From contig NZ_CABVPP010000021.1 in assembly GCF_902499075.1 (NCBI RefSeq), positions 1-64,000 on the forward strand: a stretch of DNA of 64,000 nt. Reading direction: 5' to 3'. Made by a program: the position numbers and the translations under genes. Positions 1 through 9,868 of this stretch are shown here, in pieces; the stretch's first letter is position 1, and every line of letters begins with the position of its first letter. The DNA is from Burkholderia pseudomultivorans (GTDB lineage: Bacteria > Pseudomonadota > Gammaproteobacteria > Burkholderiales > Burkholderiaceae). The notes under the pieces are model-generated. The model saw nothing but the letters and a program-made list of their open reading frames with translations, was not told the origin of the DNA and did not search any database.

Positions 1-242
1 AGATCATGAACACGATATCTCTAACGCACTGCCCTCAGGGCCCGTTTACACCGTATCCAATTTCAACAGCCTGCTAGTCGCGCACGGGGCGGAATCGGGC
101 CGATGGCGGGGCAGGTGCGTCGGCTCCCGCTCGGAGAAACATGCCGTTTTTTCACCGGCACGCCGCTTTTTTGCACGGCGTTTATGTCGCGCCCCCTAAT
201 CTCGAAGCGTGTCGAACTGCCGAGACGGCTACCGTCCGCTCC

Positions 243-587
243 ATGACCTTCATTCGCCCCGTTCCCGCTTTCGATGTCGCCGGCCGGCGGTGCCGGCACG
301 GCGTACGCCACCCCGTCGCTCCGTCACCGTTTCCGCGCGTGCTGCTGCCCGTCACGCTGAGCGCGTGCTCGCCCCGCGCCGCGCACGACCGCCTCGCGGC
401 GCTGCTGGGCTCCCCGCTCGGCGTCTATGTCGCGGGCGCGCGCACCGTGCGCAATGCGATCCACCTGCGCTTCGATATCGCGCCCGAAGACCTGGACTTC
501 ACGCTGCACATGCTGATCGCGCAGCTGGCCGACGCGCTGATCGGGCCGGTCGTGCACGCGTCGCGCGCCGCGGCGCGTCCCCGGTAG
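243..587 (+). CDS. Small protein of unknown function
   Basis: A 114-residue protein that I do not recognise. The C-terminal half (about residues 45-105) looks like a folded alpha/beta segment, whereas the N-terminus is rich in Arg, Pro and His. I chose the ATG at 243 rather than the upstream in-frame ATG at 141, because the segment before it reads like noncoding translation. No good ribosome binding site is visible. It precedes another unknown gene on the same strand by 139 bases. It could be a conserved Burkholderia orphan; function cannot be assigned. Confidence 0.5.
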   Translation: MTFIRPVPAFDVAGRRCRHGVRHPVAPSPFPRVLLPVTLSACSPRAAHDRLAALLGSPLGVYVAGARTVRNAIHLRFDIAPEDLDFTLHMLIAQLADALIGPVVHASRAAARPR

Positions 588-726
588 CGCGCGGCACGCT
601 TATTGCTCGTTCCTTCCGGTTGCTCGTTCGATCTGCCGGCCGGTCGTCGTGCGCTGCATCAGCCGGCGACGGCGAACGTTCGGGCGCCGCGTCGTGCGCG
701 GCGCCGCCCTTGATAACGGAGAATTC

Positions 727-1287
727 ATGTACCTCATGGAAGAAGTGCAGGTCGCGCGCCCGGCAGCCCGCCGCGCGCCCGCCGCGGCGCTGCCGTCGGG
801 CAGGCAGCTCGCCCGCCAGGTCATGGTGACGGTTCGTACGGCCGACGTGCTGCTGCGCCAGGCGATCCGCGTGCCCGACCATCATCAGTGGTCGGTCGAT
901 ATCGAGCGCGTCGACGCGGCCGGCGGCCCGCTTGCCGCTTGGGATTCGTACGTGACGCTTCGCGTCGCCAAGGCGTTCGCGCCGGGCGTCGACGCGAACG
1001 CGCGCGCGGGCGATCCGGCGCAGGCGGCCGTCGAGATCCGGCTGTCGCTGCCCGAGCAGGCGTACGTATCGGAACGCCGCATCGGCGTGTTCGGCCGCCG
1101 GCACGGCCACCGGTTCGGCGCGACGCTGTCGGTCGTGGTCGGCTCGCAATGGGGCGGCCGACGCACCGAGCACGTCCCGCCGGCCGGGCGGCACGTGCGC
1201 GGCGAGACGCTCGAAGCGCTCGTCGATACGGTGGCGGGGATCGTCAACGCGGCGCTGGGCACGGCCGGCTTCGGCGTGTCGGCCTGA
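727..1287 (+). CDS. Hypothetical protein (186 aa)
   Basis: A 186-residue soluble protein with no signal peptide or membrane segment. The start at 727 follows a good Shine-Dalgarno (GGAG at 718-721), which rules out the longer reading from 649. The sequence alternates charged and hydrophobic residues as in a beta-rich domain, and Cys is absent. I recognise no family motif. It lies downstream of another unknown small gene and is convergent with the LysR gene at 1333-2208, so there is no functional hint from an operon. Confidence 0.6.
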   Translation: MYLMEEVQVARPAARRAPAAALPSGRQLARQVMVTVRTADVLLRQAIRVPDHHQWSVDIERVDAAGGPLAAWDSYVTLRVAKAFAPGVDANARAGDPAQAAVEIRLSLPEQAYVSERRIGVFGRRHGHRFGATLSVVVGSQWGGRRTEHVPPAGRHVRGETLEALVDTVAGIVNAALGTAGFGVSA

Positions 1288-1332
1288 CGCGAGCGCGTCT
1301 GCGGCGCGCGTGCGCTGGCCGCCGTAGCGGGA

Positions 1333-2208
1333 TCACGCGTCGCCGGCCTGGCCGGTCTGCCGTTGCAGGTCGTCCATCAGTTGCTCGGCGAGGAAGTCGC
1401 ACGGCGGCCGTTTCGATTTCGTGCTGCGCGCGAGGATCAGTTCGAGCGGCGGCAGGTCGGGCAGCCCGTGCGAGCGGCCGAGCATCGACAGTTGCGCGGG
1501 GATCGCGCAGCGCGCGAGCGGCGCGACCGCGAGCCCCGCTTCCACCATGCTGAGCAGCCCGAGCAGGCTCGGGCTTTCGTAGGACGTCCGGTATGGCAGC
1601 TTCGCGCGTTCGAGGCTGCGGATCGCGTTCTCGCGCGCGACGCTGCCCGGCATGAACACCGCGATCGGCAGCGGCCGTTCTTCCCACACGCGCGGCCCGT
1701 TCGTCATCGCGGCCCATGCCATCGGCTCGTGGCGGATGAAGTCGCCGGACAGGCCCTTGATGCGCGTGCCGCACACGAGATCGACGGTGCCGTCCTTCAG
1801 CAGCGGCGCGAGCGCGCTGCTCGGCAGCCCGATCACCTGGATCTCGACCTTCGGGTAGGTCGCCGAGAATTTCTTCAGCACCGACGGCAGCAGCGACGAC
1901 GCGTAGTCGTCCGGCACGCCGATCACGACCTTGCCGGTCACCTCCGGCCGCACGACGGCCGCCCACGCCTCGTCGCGCAGCGCCAGCATTCGTCTGGCGA
2001 ATCCCAGCAGCACTTCGCCTTCGCGCGTGAGCACGATGCTGCGCGGCTTGCGCACGAACAGCGGCCGGCCGATCGCATCCTCGAGGCTCTTGATCTGCAT
2101 GCTCACGGCCGACTGCGAGCGGTTCACGGCCTCGGCGGCGCGCGTCATGTTGCCGGTCTCCGCGACGGCGACGACGGTGGCGAGCACGTCGTGATCGAGC
2201 ATTTTCAT
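1333..2208 (-). CDS. LysR-family transcriptional regulator
   Basis: A 291-residue LysR-type regulator. The N-terminal winged helix (residues 4-63) carries the typical helix-turn-helix with the pattern AEAVNRSQSAVSMQIKSLE. The effector-binding periplasmic-binding-protein-like fold runs from about residue 90 to 285. The gene is divergent from the DUF3422 gene at 2349. The 140-base gap between them holds an imperfect dyad (TAACGATCAA near 2231, TTGTCGTTA near 2257) that could be its operator. The C-terminal variant with 'GVPDDYASSLLPSVLKKF' resembles regulators of the CbbR/YhaJ-like side of the family. The ligand is unknown. Confidence 0.93.
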   Translation of the reverse strand: MKMLDHDVLATVVAVAETGNMTRAAEAVNRSQSAVSMQIKSLEDAIGRPLFVRKPRSIVLTREGEVLLGFARRMLALRDEAWAAVVRPEVTGKVVIGVPDDYASSLLPSVLKKFSATYPKVEIQVIGLPSSALAPLLKDGTVDLVCGTRIKGLSGDFIRHEPMAWAAMTNGPRVWEERPLPIAVFMPGSVARENAIRSLERAKLPYRTSYESPSLLGLLSMVEAGLAVAPLARCAIPAQLSMLGRSHGLPDLPPLELILARSTKSKRPPCDFLAEQLMDDLQRQTGQAGDA

Positions 2209-2348
2209 CGGTATCAGGAAAACTGAACGTAACGATCAACATTATGCGTTTTTATTGTCGTTATGTGTCTGCCATAGTGCGATCATGCCGGCGGCATCGT
2301 CGGGATGCGGCGCGGCGCGCAGGACTGAACAGGAAGCGTGGTGTATCG

Positions 2349-3668
2349 ATGATGGACCATCCGTTGCGCGCGGCACTGGCCGCCGAATTGCATGCCCGGC
2401 CGTTCCTGCGGCTCGCCGAAGCCGTGTCGCTCACGCATTACGCGATCTATGCGGACGGCCAGCCCGACCTCCACGAAACGCTGCTGCACGCGCTGTGCCG
2501 CGACACCGGCATTGCCGCGCCGCACGAAGGCGCGACGCACTACGCGGTGCAGTCGCCGTGCGGCTGGCACCTGAAGTGGGAGCGCCACACCGAATTCTCG
2601 ACCTTCACGTTCGTCGCGCCGCGTCGCGACACCGGCTACTTCGACGATCTTGCGATCGAAGGCATTCCGGCCGCGTGGTTCGCGCGGCTGGCCGGCATCC
2701 GCTTCGTCGCGGTGCGCATGGAACTGTTGTCCGGCGACGCTGCGCGGCTCGTGTGCGGCGACCTGCGCCGCTGGATCGACGGACCCGTGCCGGTCGGCAG
2801 CAGCGTGCTCGGCGGCGGCAAGGTGTTCTGCGACTGGCACGTGCGCGACGACGGCTTCATGCGCTTTCTCGTCGTCGACGAGGACTTCCGCGAGGAGCAG
2901 GGCGGCCGGCTGCTGCAGCGCCTGTATGAAATCGAAACGTACCGGATGATGGCGCTGCTCGCGCTGCCCGTCGCGCGGCGGATGAGCCGCGAGCTCGACG
3001 AGATCCATGCGTCGCTGCACACGCTGATGCAGCAGATGGACGCCGGCGGCGCGGACGGCGACGATACGGCGCTGCTCGTCAGGCTCACGCATCTCGCGGT
3101 GCGCGTCGAGGCGCTGTCGGGCTCGGGCAGCCGCTTCAGCGCGTCGCGCGCGTACGAGAAGCTGGTGCTCGCGCGCATCCACGAACTGCGCGAGGAGCGC
3201 ATCGAGGGAATGCCGACGATCGCGGAATTCATGGAGCGGCGCTTCGCGCCGGCAATGGAGACCTGCCGCAGCGTATGGGCGCGTCACGAGCAGATCGCCG
3301 CGCGAATCGCACGCGCGGTCGACCTGCTGCGCACGCGCGTGAATCTCGCGCAGGAAAAGGACGTCACGCGCCTGCTGGCCGGGATGGAGCGTACCGCGCG
3401 CAATCAGCTGCATCTTCAGCATGCGGTCGAAGGGCTGTCGGTGGCGGCCATTTCGTACTACGTGCTGTCGCTTGCGACGGCGGCATTCAAGGCGCTGCAC
3501 GTGATGAACCTGCCGGTCGATCCCGAACTCGCGGAAGGACTGCTGATCGCGCCGGTCGTCTTCGTGGTGATCCACATCACCCGACGCACGCGCGCGCAGC
3601 TCGCGCATGCGGAAGCCGCGCACGATGGCGGGGCCGCGCACGCGGCCGCGCTGAAACGGGCAAGCTAG
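2349..3668 (+). CDS. DUF3422 family membrane-anchored protein
   Basis: A 439-residue protein of the DUF3422 family, recognised from its N-terminus (HPLRAALAAELHARPF) and overall plan. Residues 1-220 form the conserved N-terminal part. A long helical, probably coiled-coil stretch (about 220-365) follows, and two hydrophobic helices near 380-400 and 410-430 end the protein, so it is anchored in the inner membrane at its C-terminus. The start at 2349 (ATGATG) follows AGGAAG at 2329-2334. The biochemical role of the family is not established. It is divergent from the LysR gene, which may control it. Confidence 0.85.
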   Translation: MMDHPLRAALAAELHARPFLRLAEAVSLTHYAIYADGQPDLHETLLHALCRDTGIAAPHEGATHYAVQSPCGWHLKWERHTEFSTFTFVAPRRDTGYFDDLAIEGIPAAWFARLAGIRFVAVRMELLSGDAARLVCGDLRRWIDGPVPVGSSVLGGGKVFCDWHVRDDGFMRFLVVDEDFREEQGGRLLQRLYEIETYRMMALLALPVARRMSRELDEIHASLHTLMQQMDAGGADGDDTALLVRLTHLAVRVEALSGSGSRFSASRAYEKLVLARIHELREERIEGMPTIAEFMERRFAPAMETCRSVWARHEQIAARIARAVDLLRTRVNLAQEKDVTRLLAGMERTARNQLHLQHAVEGLSVAAISYYVLSLATAAFKALHVMNLPVDPELAEGLLIAPVVFVVIHITRRTRAQLAHAEAAHDGGAAHAAALKRAS

Positions 3669-3696
3669 AAAACCGATAATCGACCAAGGAGTGGAG

Positions 3697-3897
3697 ATGA
3701 CTTTTTCGCAGACGCAACCCGAATTTTTCAGCGGCTTCGACGCATTCGACGAACCGTTTCCGGACGATGCGGGCACGCCCGACGATGCGCGCGTGACGTC
3801 GTATCAGGCCGTGCTGCAGGAACCGATGATGTCGCTGGTCGGCAGCACGACCGACCGGCCGGATGTCGCGTCGGTCGCGATTCTGGGGTACAACTGA
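3697..3897 (+). CDS. Small acidic protein, unknown function
   Basis: A 66-residue ORF with a strong Shine-Dalgarno (AAGGAG at 3686-3691) five bases before the ATG at 3697. An in-frame GTG at 3691 overlaps that site and is rejected. The product is very acidic and rich in Asp, Pro and Phe in its first half, and ends in ILGYN. It lacks a signal peptide and membrane segment. It lies 28 bases after the DUF3422 gene and may be cotranscribed with it. I do not recognise the family. A leader-core peptide is imaginable, but no modifying enzyme is nearby. Confidence 0.5.
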   Translation: MTFSQTQPEFFSGFDAFDEPFPDDAGTPDDARVTSYQAVLQEPMMSLVGSTTDRPDVASVAILGYN

Positions 3898-4491
3898 CGC
3901 GCGTTTTGTCCCGTGTGCCGCACCGGGGTGCGGCCTCCCGTTGCGACGCATCCGGCGTCGACACGTTTCCGTCGCATTCCGCACGCCGATACGATGCGGC
4001 GCAGGACGTCGTGCCTGCTGGTTTTCCCCACCCGCCACATCACCCGCCGGCCTGCGTGCCGACGGGTATCCGCGTGGCCGCGCGGGCTGCGTCGCGCCCC
4101 CGTTTTCCCGTGCGCGCAAACATCGATTCCGCTCAATGTCCGGAACCGAAATTCGCGATCCAAAAAGTTTTTGACGGGTTTAAAAATTCGCACTGGAGAC
4201 GACAGATGCGTGCGGAAAGCCCGATGAAAACCGATGAAATCCTCATGACAGCCGCTGCGGCGAATCCGGCCGTCGGCCCGACGCGGCATGCCGGCCGCAT
4301 CGCGGCGCCGTTCGTCACGACGGCCGCTTCCGCGCGCGGCTGAGCGCCGCGCCTCATTCCCGACACCCGCCTTCCTGCGTCATGCGTTCCGGACGAGGAA
4401 TCGCTCGATCCCTCTCCGTCCATACCGCGCGACCGCACACCGGTCGCGCTGCGGATTCGCCCGCCCGATTACTCGCTTACCACGGACCATC
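3898..4491. other. Intergenic region before the ABC operon
   Basis: A 594-base gap. Apart from the weak small ORF at 4206-4343 I see no gene here. The stretch around 4135-4200 is AT-richer than its surroundings and is the likeliest promoter/leader zone for the ABC operon starting at 4492. No clear sigma-70 hexamers or terminator were found. Confidence 0.4.
4206..4343 (+). CDS. Candidate 45-aa small ORF
   Basis: A 45-codon ORF preceded by GGAG at about 4195. The product is Ala-rich with a basic Arg-His segment and resembles no family known to me. It sits in the otherwise gene-free stretch 3898-4491 in front of the polyamine-type ABC operon. It may be a leader peptide or a chance ORF. Confidence 0.25.
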   Translation: MRAESPMKTDEILMTAAAANPAVGPTRHAGRIAAPFVTTAASARG

Positions 4492-5643
4492 ATGAAACGG
4501 GATTCATTCAGTAGCACTGATGCAGCACGTCGCGAAACGACCCTCATCAAACCGACCGACACCTTCGTGCGCATCGAAAACGTCGTGAAGAAATTCGGCG
4601 ACAGCACGGCCGTCGACAACGTGAACCTGACGATCGCGAAGAACGAGCTGTTCGCGCTGCTCGGCAGCTCGGGCTGCGGCAAGTCGACGCTGCTGCGCAT
4701 GCTCGCCGGGCTGGAGACGGCGACCTCCGGCAAGATCTACGTCGACGGCGAGGACCTCGCGTCGCTGCCGCCGTACCGCCGCCCGGTGAACATGATGTTC
4801 CAGTCGTACGCGCTGTTCCCGCACATGACGGTCGAGTCGAACGTCGCGTTCGGCCTGAAGCAGGAAGGCACGCCGAAGAACGAGATCAGGGAGCGCGTGG
4901 CCGACGCGCTCGCACTCGTGCAGATGAGCAAGTACGCGCAGCGCAAGCCGCACCAGCTGTCCGGCGGCCAGCAGCAGCGCGTCGCGCTCGCGCGCTCGCT
5001 GGTCAAGCGCCCGAAGCTGCTGCTGCTCGACGAGCCGATGTCCGCGCTCGACAAGAAGATTCGCCAGAAGACCCAGCTCGAACTGGTCAACATCATCGAG
5101 AAGGTCGACGTCACCTGCGTGATGGTCACGCACGACCAGGAAGAGGCGATGACGATGGCCAGCCGCCTCGCGGTGATGAGCGAAGGCAAGATCGTGCAGA
5201 TCGGCGCGCCGGGCGAAGTGTACGAATTCCCGAACAGCCGCTTCTCGGCCGAGTTCATCGGCTCGACCAACCTGTTCGAAGGGCGCGTGGTCGAGGACGA
5301 GCCCGACCACATCTTCGTCGAGAGCGACGACCTCGAGGCGCGCATGCACGTGAGCCACGGCATCACCGGCCCGCTCGGCATGCCGGTCGGCATCTCGGTG
5401 CGCCCGGAGCGCGTGCACGTGTCGCGCGAGAAGCCGGCCTCGCCGCACAACTGGGCGCGCGGCGTCGTCACCGACATCGCGTACATGGGCGCGTACTCGC
5501 TGTACCACGTGCGACTGCCGAGCGGCAAGACGGTCGTGTCGAACCTGGCGAGCTCGCACCTGATGCACGACGGCGCGCCCGCGTGGAACGACGACGTGTT
5601 CGTGTCGTGGTCGCCGTCCAGCGGCGTCGTGCTGACGCAGTGA
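4492..5643 (+). CDS. Polyamine-type ABC transporter ATPase (PotA/PotG-like)
   Basis: A 383-residue ATP-binding subunit of a spermidine/putrescine-type importer. Walker A GSSGCGKST is at 58-66, the signature LSGGQQQ at 156-162, Walker B LLLLDEP at 176-182, and the switch His lies in VMVTHDQEEA. The C-terminal 130 residues form the TOBE/OB domain of the PotA/PotG group. The start at 4492 gives the normal length; reading from 4288 would add an unrelated basic extension. Two permease genes follow at once, but no binding protein is present in this operon. The best candidate partner is the polyamine-binding protein encoded at 30329-31444. Confidence 0.93.
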   Translation: MKRDSFSSTDAARRETTLIKPTDTFVRIENVVKKFGDSTAVDNVNLTIAKNELFALLGSSGCGKSTLLRMLAGLETATSGKIYVDGEDLASLPPYRRPVNMMFQSYALFPHMTVESNVAFGLKQEGTPKNEIRERVADALALVQMSKYAQRKPHQLSGGQQQRVALARSLVKRPKLLLLDEPMSALDKKIRQKTQLELVNIIEKVDVTCVMVTHDQEEAMTMASRLAVMSEGKIVQIGAPGEVYEFPNSRFSAEFIGSTNLFEGRVVEDEPDHIFVESDDLEARMHVSHGITGPLGMPVGISVRPERVHVSREKPASPHNWARGVVTDIAYMGAYSLYHVRLPSGKTVVSNLASSHLMHDGAPAWNDDVFVSWSPSSGVVLTQ

Positions 5644-5653
5644 GGACCATGCG

Positions 5654-6646
5654 ATGAGAACTTCCGCTTCCCCTTCGTCCGCGCCGGTGTCGTCCGGCGC
5701 CGCGGCCGCGAGCGCGGCCTCGACCTCCGCACGCCGCAACCGTTTCCCGCTGCTGTCGCGTTTCCTGCCGTCGGGCCGCAGCGTGGTGATCGGCGTGCCG
5801 TTCCTGTGGCTCGCGATCTTCTTTGCGCTGCCGTTCGTGCTGGTGCTGAAGATCAGCTTCGCCGACCAGGTGATGGGCATCCCGCCGTACACGTCGCTCG
5901 TCGAGATCAAGGACGGCGTCGTGCACTTCGCGCTGCAGCTGTCGCACTACGCGTTCCTGCTGCAGGACGACCTGTACGTCGCGACCTACCTCAGCTCGCT
6001 GAAGATGGCCGCCGTGTCGACGGTGCTGTGCCTGCTGATCGGCTATCCGATGGCGTACTACATCGCGCGCTCGGAGCCGGGCACGCGCAACGTGCTGATG
6101 ATGGCCGTGATGCTGCCGTTCTGGACCTCGTTCCTGATCCGCGTGTACGCGTGGATCGGCATCCTGAAGGACGACGGCCTGCTGAACCATGCGCTGATCG
6201 CGCTGGGCATCATCCACACGCCGCTGCGGCTCTATCACAGCGATGCGGGCGTCTACATCGGGATGGTCTATTCGTACCTGCCGTTCATGGTGATGCCGCT
6301 GTACGCGCACCTCGTGAAGATGGACCTCACGCTGCTGGAGGCCGCATACGACCTCGGCGCGAAGCCGTGGGTCGCGTTCACGCGCATCACGCTGCCGCTG
6401 TCGAAGAACGGGATCATCGCGGGCAGCCTGCTGGTGTTCATCCCGGCGGTCGGCGAGTACGTGATCCCGGAGCTGCTGGGCGGTGCGGACACGCTGATGA
6501 TCGGGCGCGTGATGTGGGATGAATTCTTCAACAACATGGACTGGCCGATGGCGTCGGCCGTGACGGTCGCGATGGTGGTGCTGCTGCTGGTGCCGATGGC
6601 GCTGTTCCAGTACTACCAGGTCAAGGAACTGGAGGACGCGAAATGA
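5654..6646 (+). CDS. Polyamine-type ABC permease 1 (PotB/PotH-like)
   Basis: A 330-residue inner-membrane permease with about six hydrophobic helices. It carries the EAA loop for ATPase docking (LLEAAYDLGAKPWVAFTRITLPLSKNG, about 230-255), which with the glycine-rich end 'PAVGEYVIPELLGG' is diagnostic of the PotB/PotH group. The N-terminal 35 residues are Ser/Ala-rich and probably cytoplasmic. It starts 10 bases after the ATPase stop and overlaps the next permease by four bases (ATGA), so the three genes form one translationally coupled operon. Confidence 0.92.
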   Translation: MRTSASPSSAPVSSGAAAASAASTSARRNRFPLLSRFLPSGRSVVIGVPFLWLAIFFALPFVLVLKISFADQVMGIPPYTSLVEIKDGVVHFALQLSHYAFLLQDDLYVATYLSSLKMAAVSTVLCLLIGYPMAYYIARSEPGTRNVLMMAVMLPFWTSFLIRVYAWIGILKDDGLLNHALIALGIIHTPLRLYHSDAGVYIGMVYSYLPFMVMPLYAHLVKMDLTLLEAAYDLGAKPWVAFTRITLPLSKNGIIAGSLLVFIPAVGEYVIPELLGGADTLMIGRVMWDEFFNNMDWPMASAVTVAMVVLLLVPMALFQYYQVKELEDAK

Positions 6647-7482
6647 TCAAGCCGAGCAAACCGCTGTCGACGGGCGTTCTCGCCTTCGGGTTCCTGTTCC
6701 TGTACATCCCGATCGTCAGCCTGGTCGTGTACTCGTTCAACGAGTCGAAGCTGGTGACGGTGTGGTCGGGCTTCTCGCTGAAGTGGTACGCGGCGCTGTG
6801 GCAGGACGACGAGTTGCTGAGCGCCGCGTGGCTGTCGCTGAAGATCGGCCTGCTGACGGCAACCGCGTCGGTGGTGATCGGCACGTGGGCGGGCTTCGTG
6901 CTGGCGCGCTTCGGGCGCTTCAAGGGCTTCACGCTGTACACGGGGATGATCAACGCGCCGCTGGTGATACCGGAGGTGATCCAGGGGATCTCGCTGCTGC
7001 TGCTGTTCGTCGCGCTGGAGCAGATGTTCGGCTGGCCGAAGGGGCGCGGGATGGTGACGATCTGGATCGGCCACGTGATGCTGTGCGTGTCGTACGTGGC
7101 GATCATCGTGCAGTCGCGCGTGAAGGAGATGAACAAGTCGCTGGAGGAGGCGGCGCTGGATCTGGGCGCGACGCCGCTGAAGGTGTTCTTCGTGGTGACG
7201 CTGCCGCTGATCTCGCAAGCGCTGCTGTCGGGGTGGCTGCTGTCGTTCACGCTGTCGATCGACGACCTGGTGCTGTCGGCGTTCCTGTCGGGGCCCGGTT
7301 CGACGACGCTGCCGCTGGTGGTGTTCTCGCGCGTGCGGCTGGGGCTGAACCCGGAGATGAACGCGCTGGCGACGCTGTTCATCGCGACGGTGACGATCGG
7401 CGTGATCGTCGTGAACCAGATGATGATCGCGCGCGAGCGGCGTCGCATGGCGGACATGAAGGCGGCATTCGCGGTGGCGTGA
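6643..7482 (+). CDS. Polyamine-type ABC permease 2 (PotC/PotI-like)
   Basis: A 279-residue permease with six predicted membrane helices and the EAA loop LEEAALDLGATPLKVFFVVTLPLIS near residues 166-190. The ending 'FTLSIDDLVLSAFLSGPGSTTLPLVVFS' matches the PotC/PotI group. Its start overlaps the stop of permease 1 by four bases. It completes a membrane complex with the ATPase but lacks its own periplasmic binding protein in this locus. Confidence 0.92.
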   Translation: MIKPSKPLSTGVLAFGFLFLYIPIVSLVVYSFNESKLVTVWSGFSLKWYAALWQDDELLSAAWLSLKIGLLTATASVVIGTWAGFVLARFGRFKGFTLYTGMINAPLVIPEVIQGISLLLLFVALEQMFGWPKGRGMVTIWIGHVMLCVSYVAIIVQSRVKEMNKSLEEAALDLGATPLKVFFVVTLPLISQALLSGWLLSFTLSIDDLVLSAFLSGPGSTTLPLVVFSRVRLGLNPEMNALATLFIATVTIGVIVVNQMMIARERRRMADMKAAFAVA

Positions 7483-7579
7483 GCACGGGTGGCGCGCTGC
7501 ACGCGCTTCACGCTATAGTCGGACGAATCGCGCCGGGGCATGCGTGCCCCGGTCATTCCGCTCACGCATGCGCCCGCTC

Positions 7580-8014
7580 ATGACCGCTTCTCCCGACATT
7601 TCCTTTCAGCTTGCCGACACCGCGCAGCCTGCGGCTCGCGACTTCATCAGCCGGAAGCTCGGCGAATTCAACGACGCGGTGACGGGGCGCGCCGACAGCG
7701 CGGCGCTCGACGTCTACGTGACCGATCCGGCGAGCGGCGAAGTGCTCGGCGGCCTGACCGGCCGCACGTCGCTCGGGCTGTTTTTCATCGACCTGTTCTA
7801 CCTGCCCGATTCGCTGCGCGGCGGCGGTGTCGGCAGCCGGCTGCTGCAGACGGCCGAAGCCGAGGCGAAGCGGCGCGGCTGCAGCCGCGCGGTGCTCTAT
7901 ACGATCTCGTTCCAGGCGCCGGGCTTCTACCGCAAGCAGGGTTACGAGGTCTTCGGGGAAGTGCCGTGCGAGCCGGAAGGCACGTCGCGCGTATTCATGG
8001 TCAAGCTGCTTTGA
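7580..8014 (+). CDS. GNAT-family N-acetyltransferase
   Basis: A 144-residue acetyl-CoA-dependent acetyltransferase. Motif A of the GNAT fold is visible as LPDSLRGGGVGSRLLQTAEAEAKRRG with the pyrophosphate-binding RGGGVG, followed by the 'QAPGFYRKQGYEVFGE' segment typical of the family end. In-frame starts also exist at 7568 (ATG) and 7544 (GTG); 7580 gives the compact domain. A TATAGT hexamer at 7514-7519 could be its -10. The substrate is unknown. It is convergent with the betaine transporter operon. Confidence 0.85.
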   Translation: MTASPDISFQLADTAQPAARDFISRKLGEFNDAVTGRADSAALDVYVTDPASGEVLGGLTGRTSLGLFFIDLFYLPDSLRGGGVGSRLLQTAEAEAKRRGCSRAVLYTISFQAPGFYRKQGYEVFGEVPCEPEGTSRVFMVKLL

Positions 8015-8035
8015 CCGGCGGATGGCCGCGCGCAG

Positions 8036-9204
<1,169 letters not shown>

Positions 9205-9208
<4 letters not shown>

Positions 9209-9858
9209 GTCTTCTGCACTCCCTTCGGTGTCAATGCACGCTGCAGCATCTGCAGCAGCAGGTCGGCGACGATCGCGAGCACGCTCACGAGCACGGCGCC
9301 CACCAGCAGCTTCATCATGCTGCTCTGGCCGATCGCGCGCAGGATCAGCGTGCCGAGGCCGCCCGCGCCGATCACGGCGGTGATCGTCATCACGCCGATG
9401 TTCATCACGACCGCGGTGCGCACGCCGGCGAGAATCACCGGCACCGCGAGCGGCAGATCGACGAGGCGCAGCCGCTGCCACGAGGTCATGCCGATGCCGG
9501 TGCCGGCTTCCCTGATCCCGGGCTCGACGTTGCGCAGCGCGAGGTAGGTGTTGCGCATGATCGGCAGCAGCGAGTAGAGGAACACCGCGGTGATCGCAGG
9601 CGCCGCGCCGATGCCCTGGCCGAAGCGCGAGAAGAACGGGATCATCAGGCCGAACAGCGCAATCGACGGCAGCGTGAGCACGATGGTGGCGAGGCCGAGC
9701 AGCGGGCCGGCGAGCCATTCGTGGCGGTTGATCAGGATGCCGAGCGGCACGCCCGCGACGATCGCGCAGCCCACGGCGATGCCGACGAGCCAGATGTGCT
9801 GCAGCGTGAGCTGCAGCAGCTCGGGCCAGCTCGAAGCGAGATAGGCGGACAGAGTCAT
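9205..9858 (-). CDS. Osmoprotectant ABC permease (OpuCB/YehY-like)
   Basis: A 217-residue permease with five to six hydrophobic helices and the short EAA-type loop GIREAGTGIGMTSWQRLRLVDLPLAVPV (about 114-141) characteristic of the OpuC/OsmU permeases. A Shine-Dalgarno GGAGG lies at 9861-9865. It starts 10 bases after the binding-protein stop and overlaps the ATPase gene by four bases. It is paired with a second permease encoded first in the operon. Confidence 0.92.
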
Positions 9859-9868
9859 CGGGCCTCCT

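Noticed and set aside
1-242. Gene at the left edge
   Set aside because: Short frames here show no family motif or ribosome site; nothing can be supported.
3697-3897. Lasso-type or other modified-peptide precursor
   Set aside because: No cyclase, protease, radical-SAM or other modifying enzyme lies nearby; kept only as an unknown small ORF.
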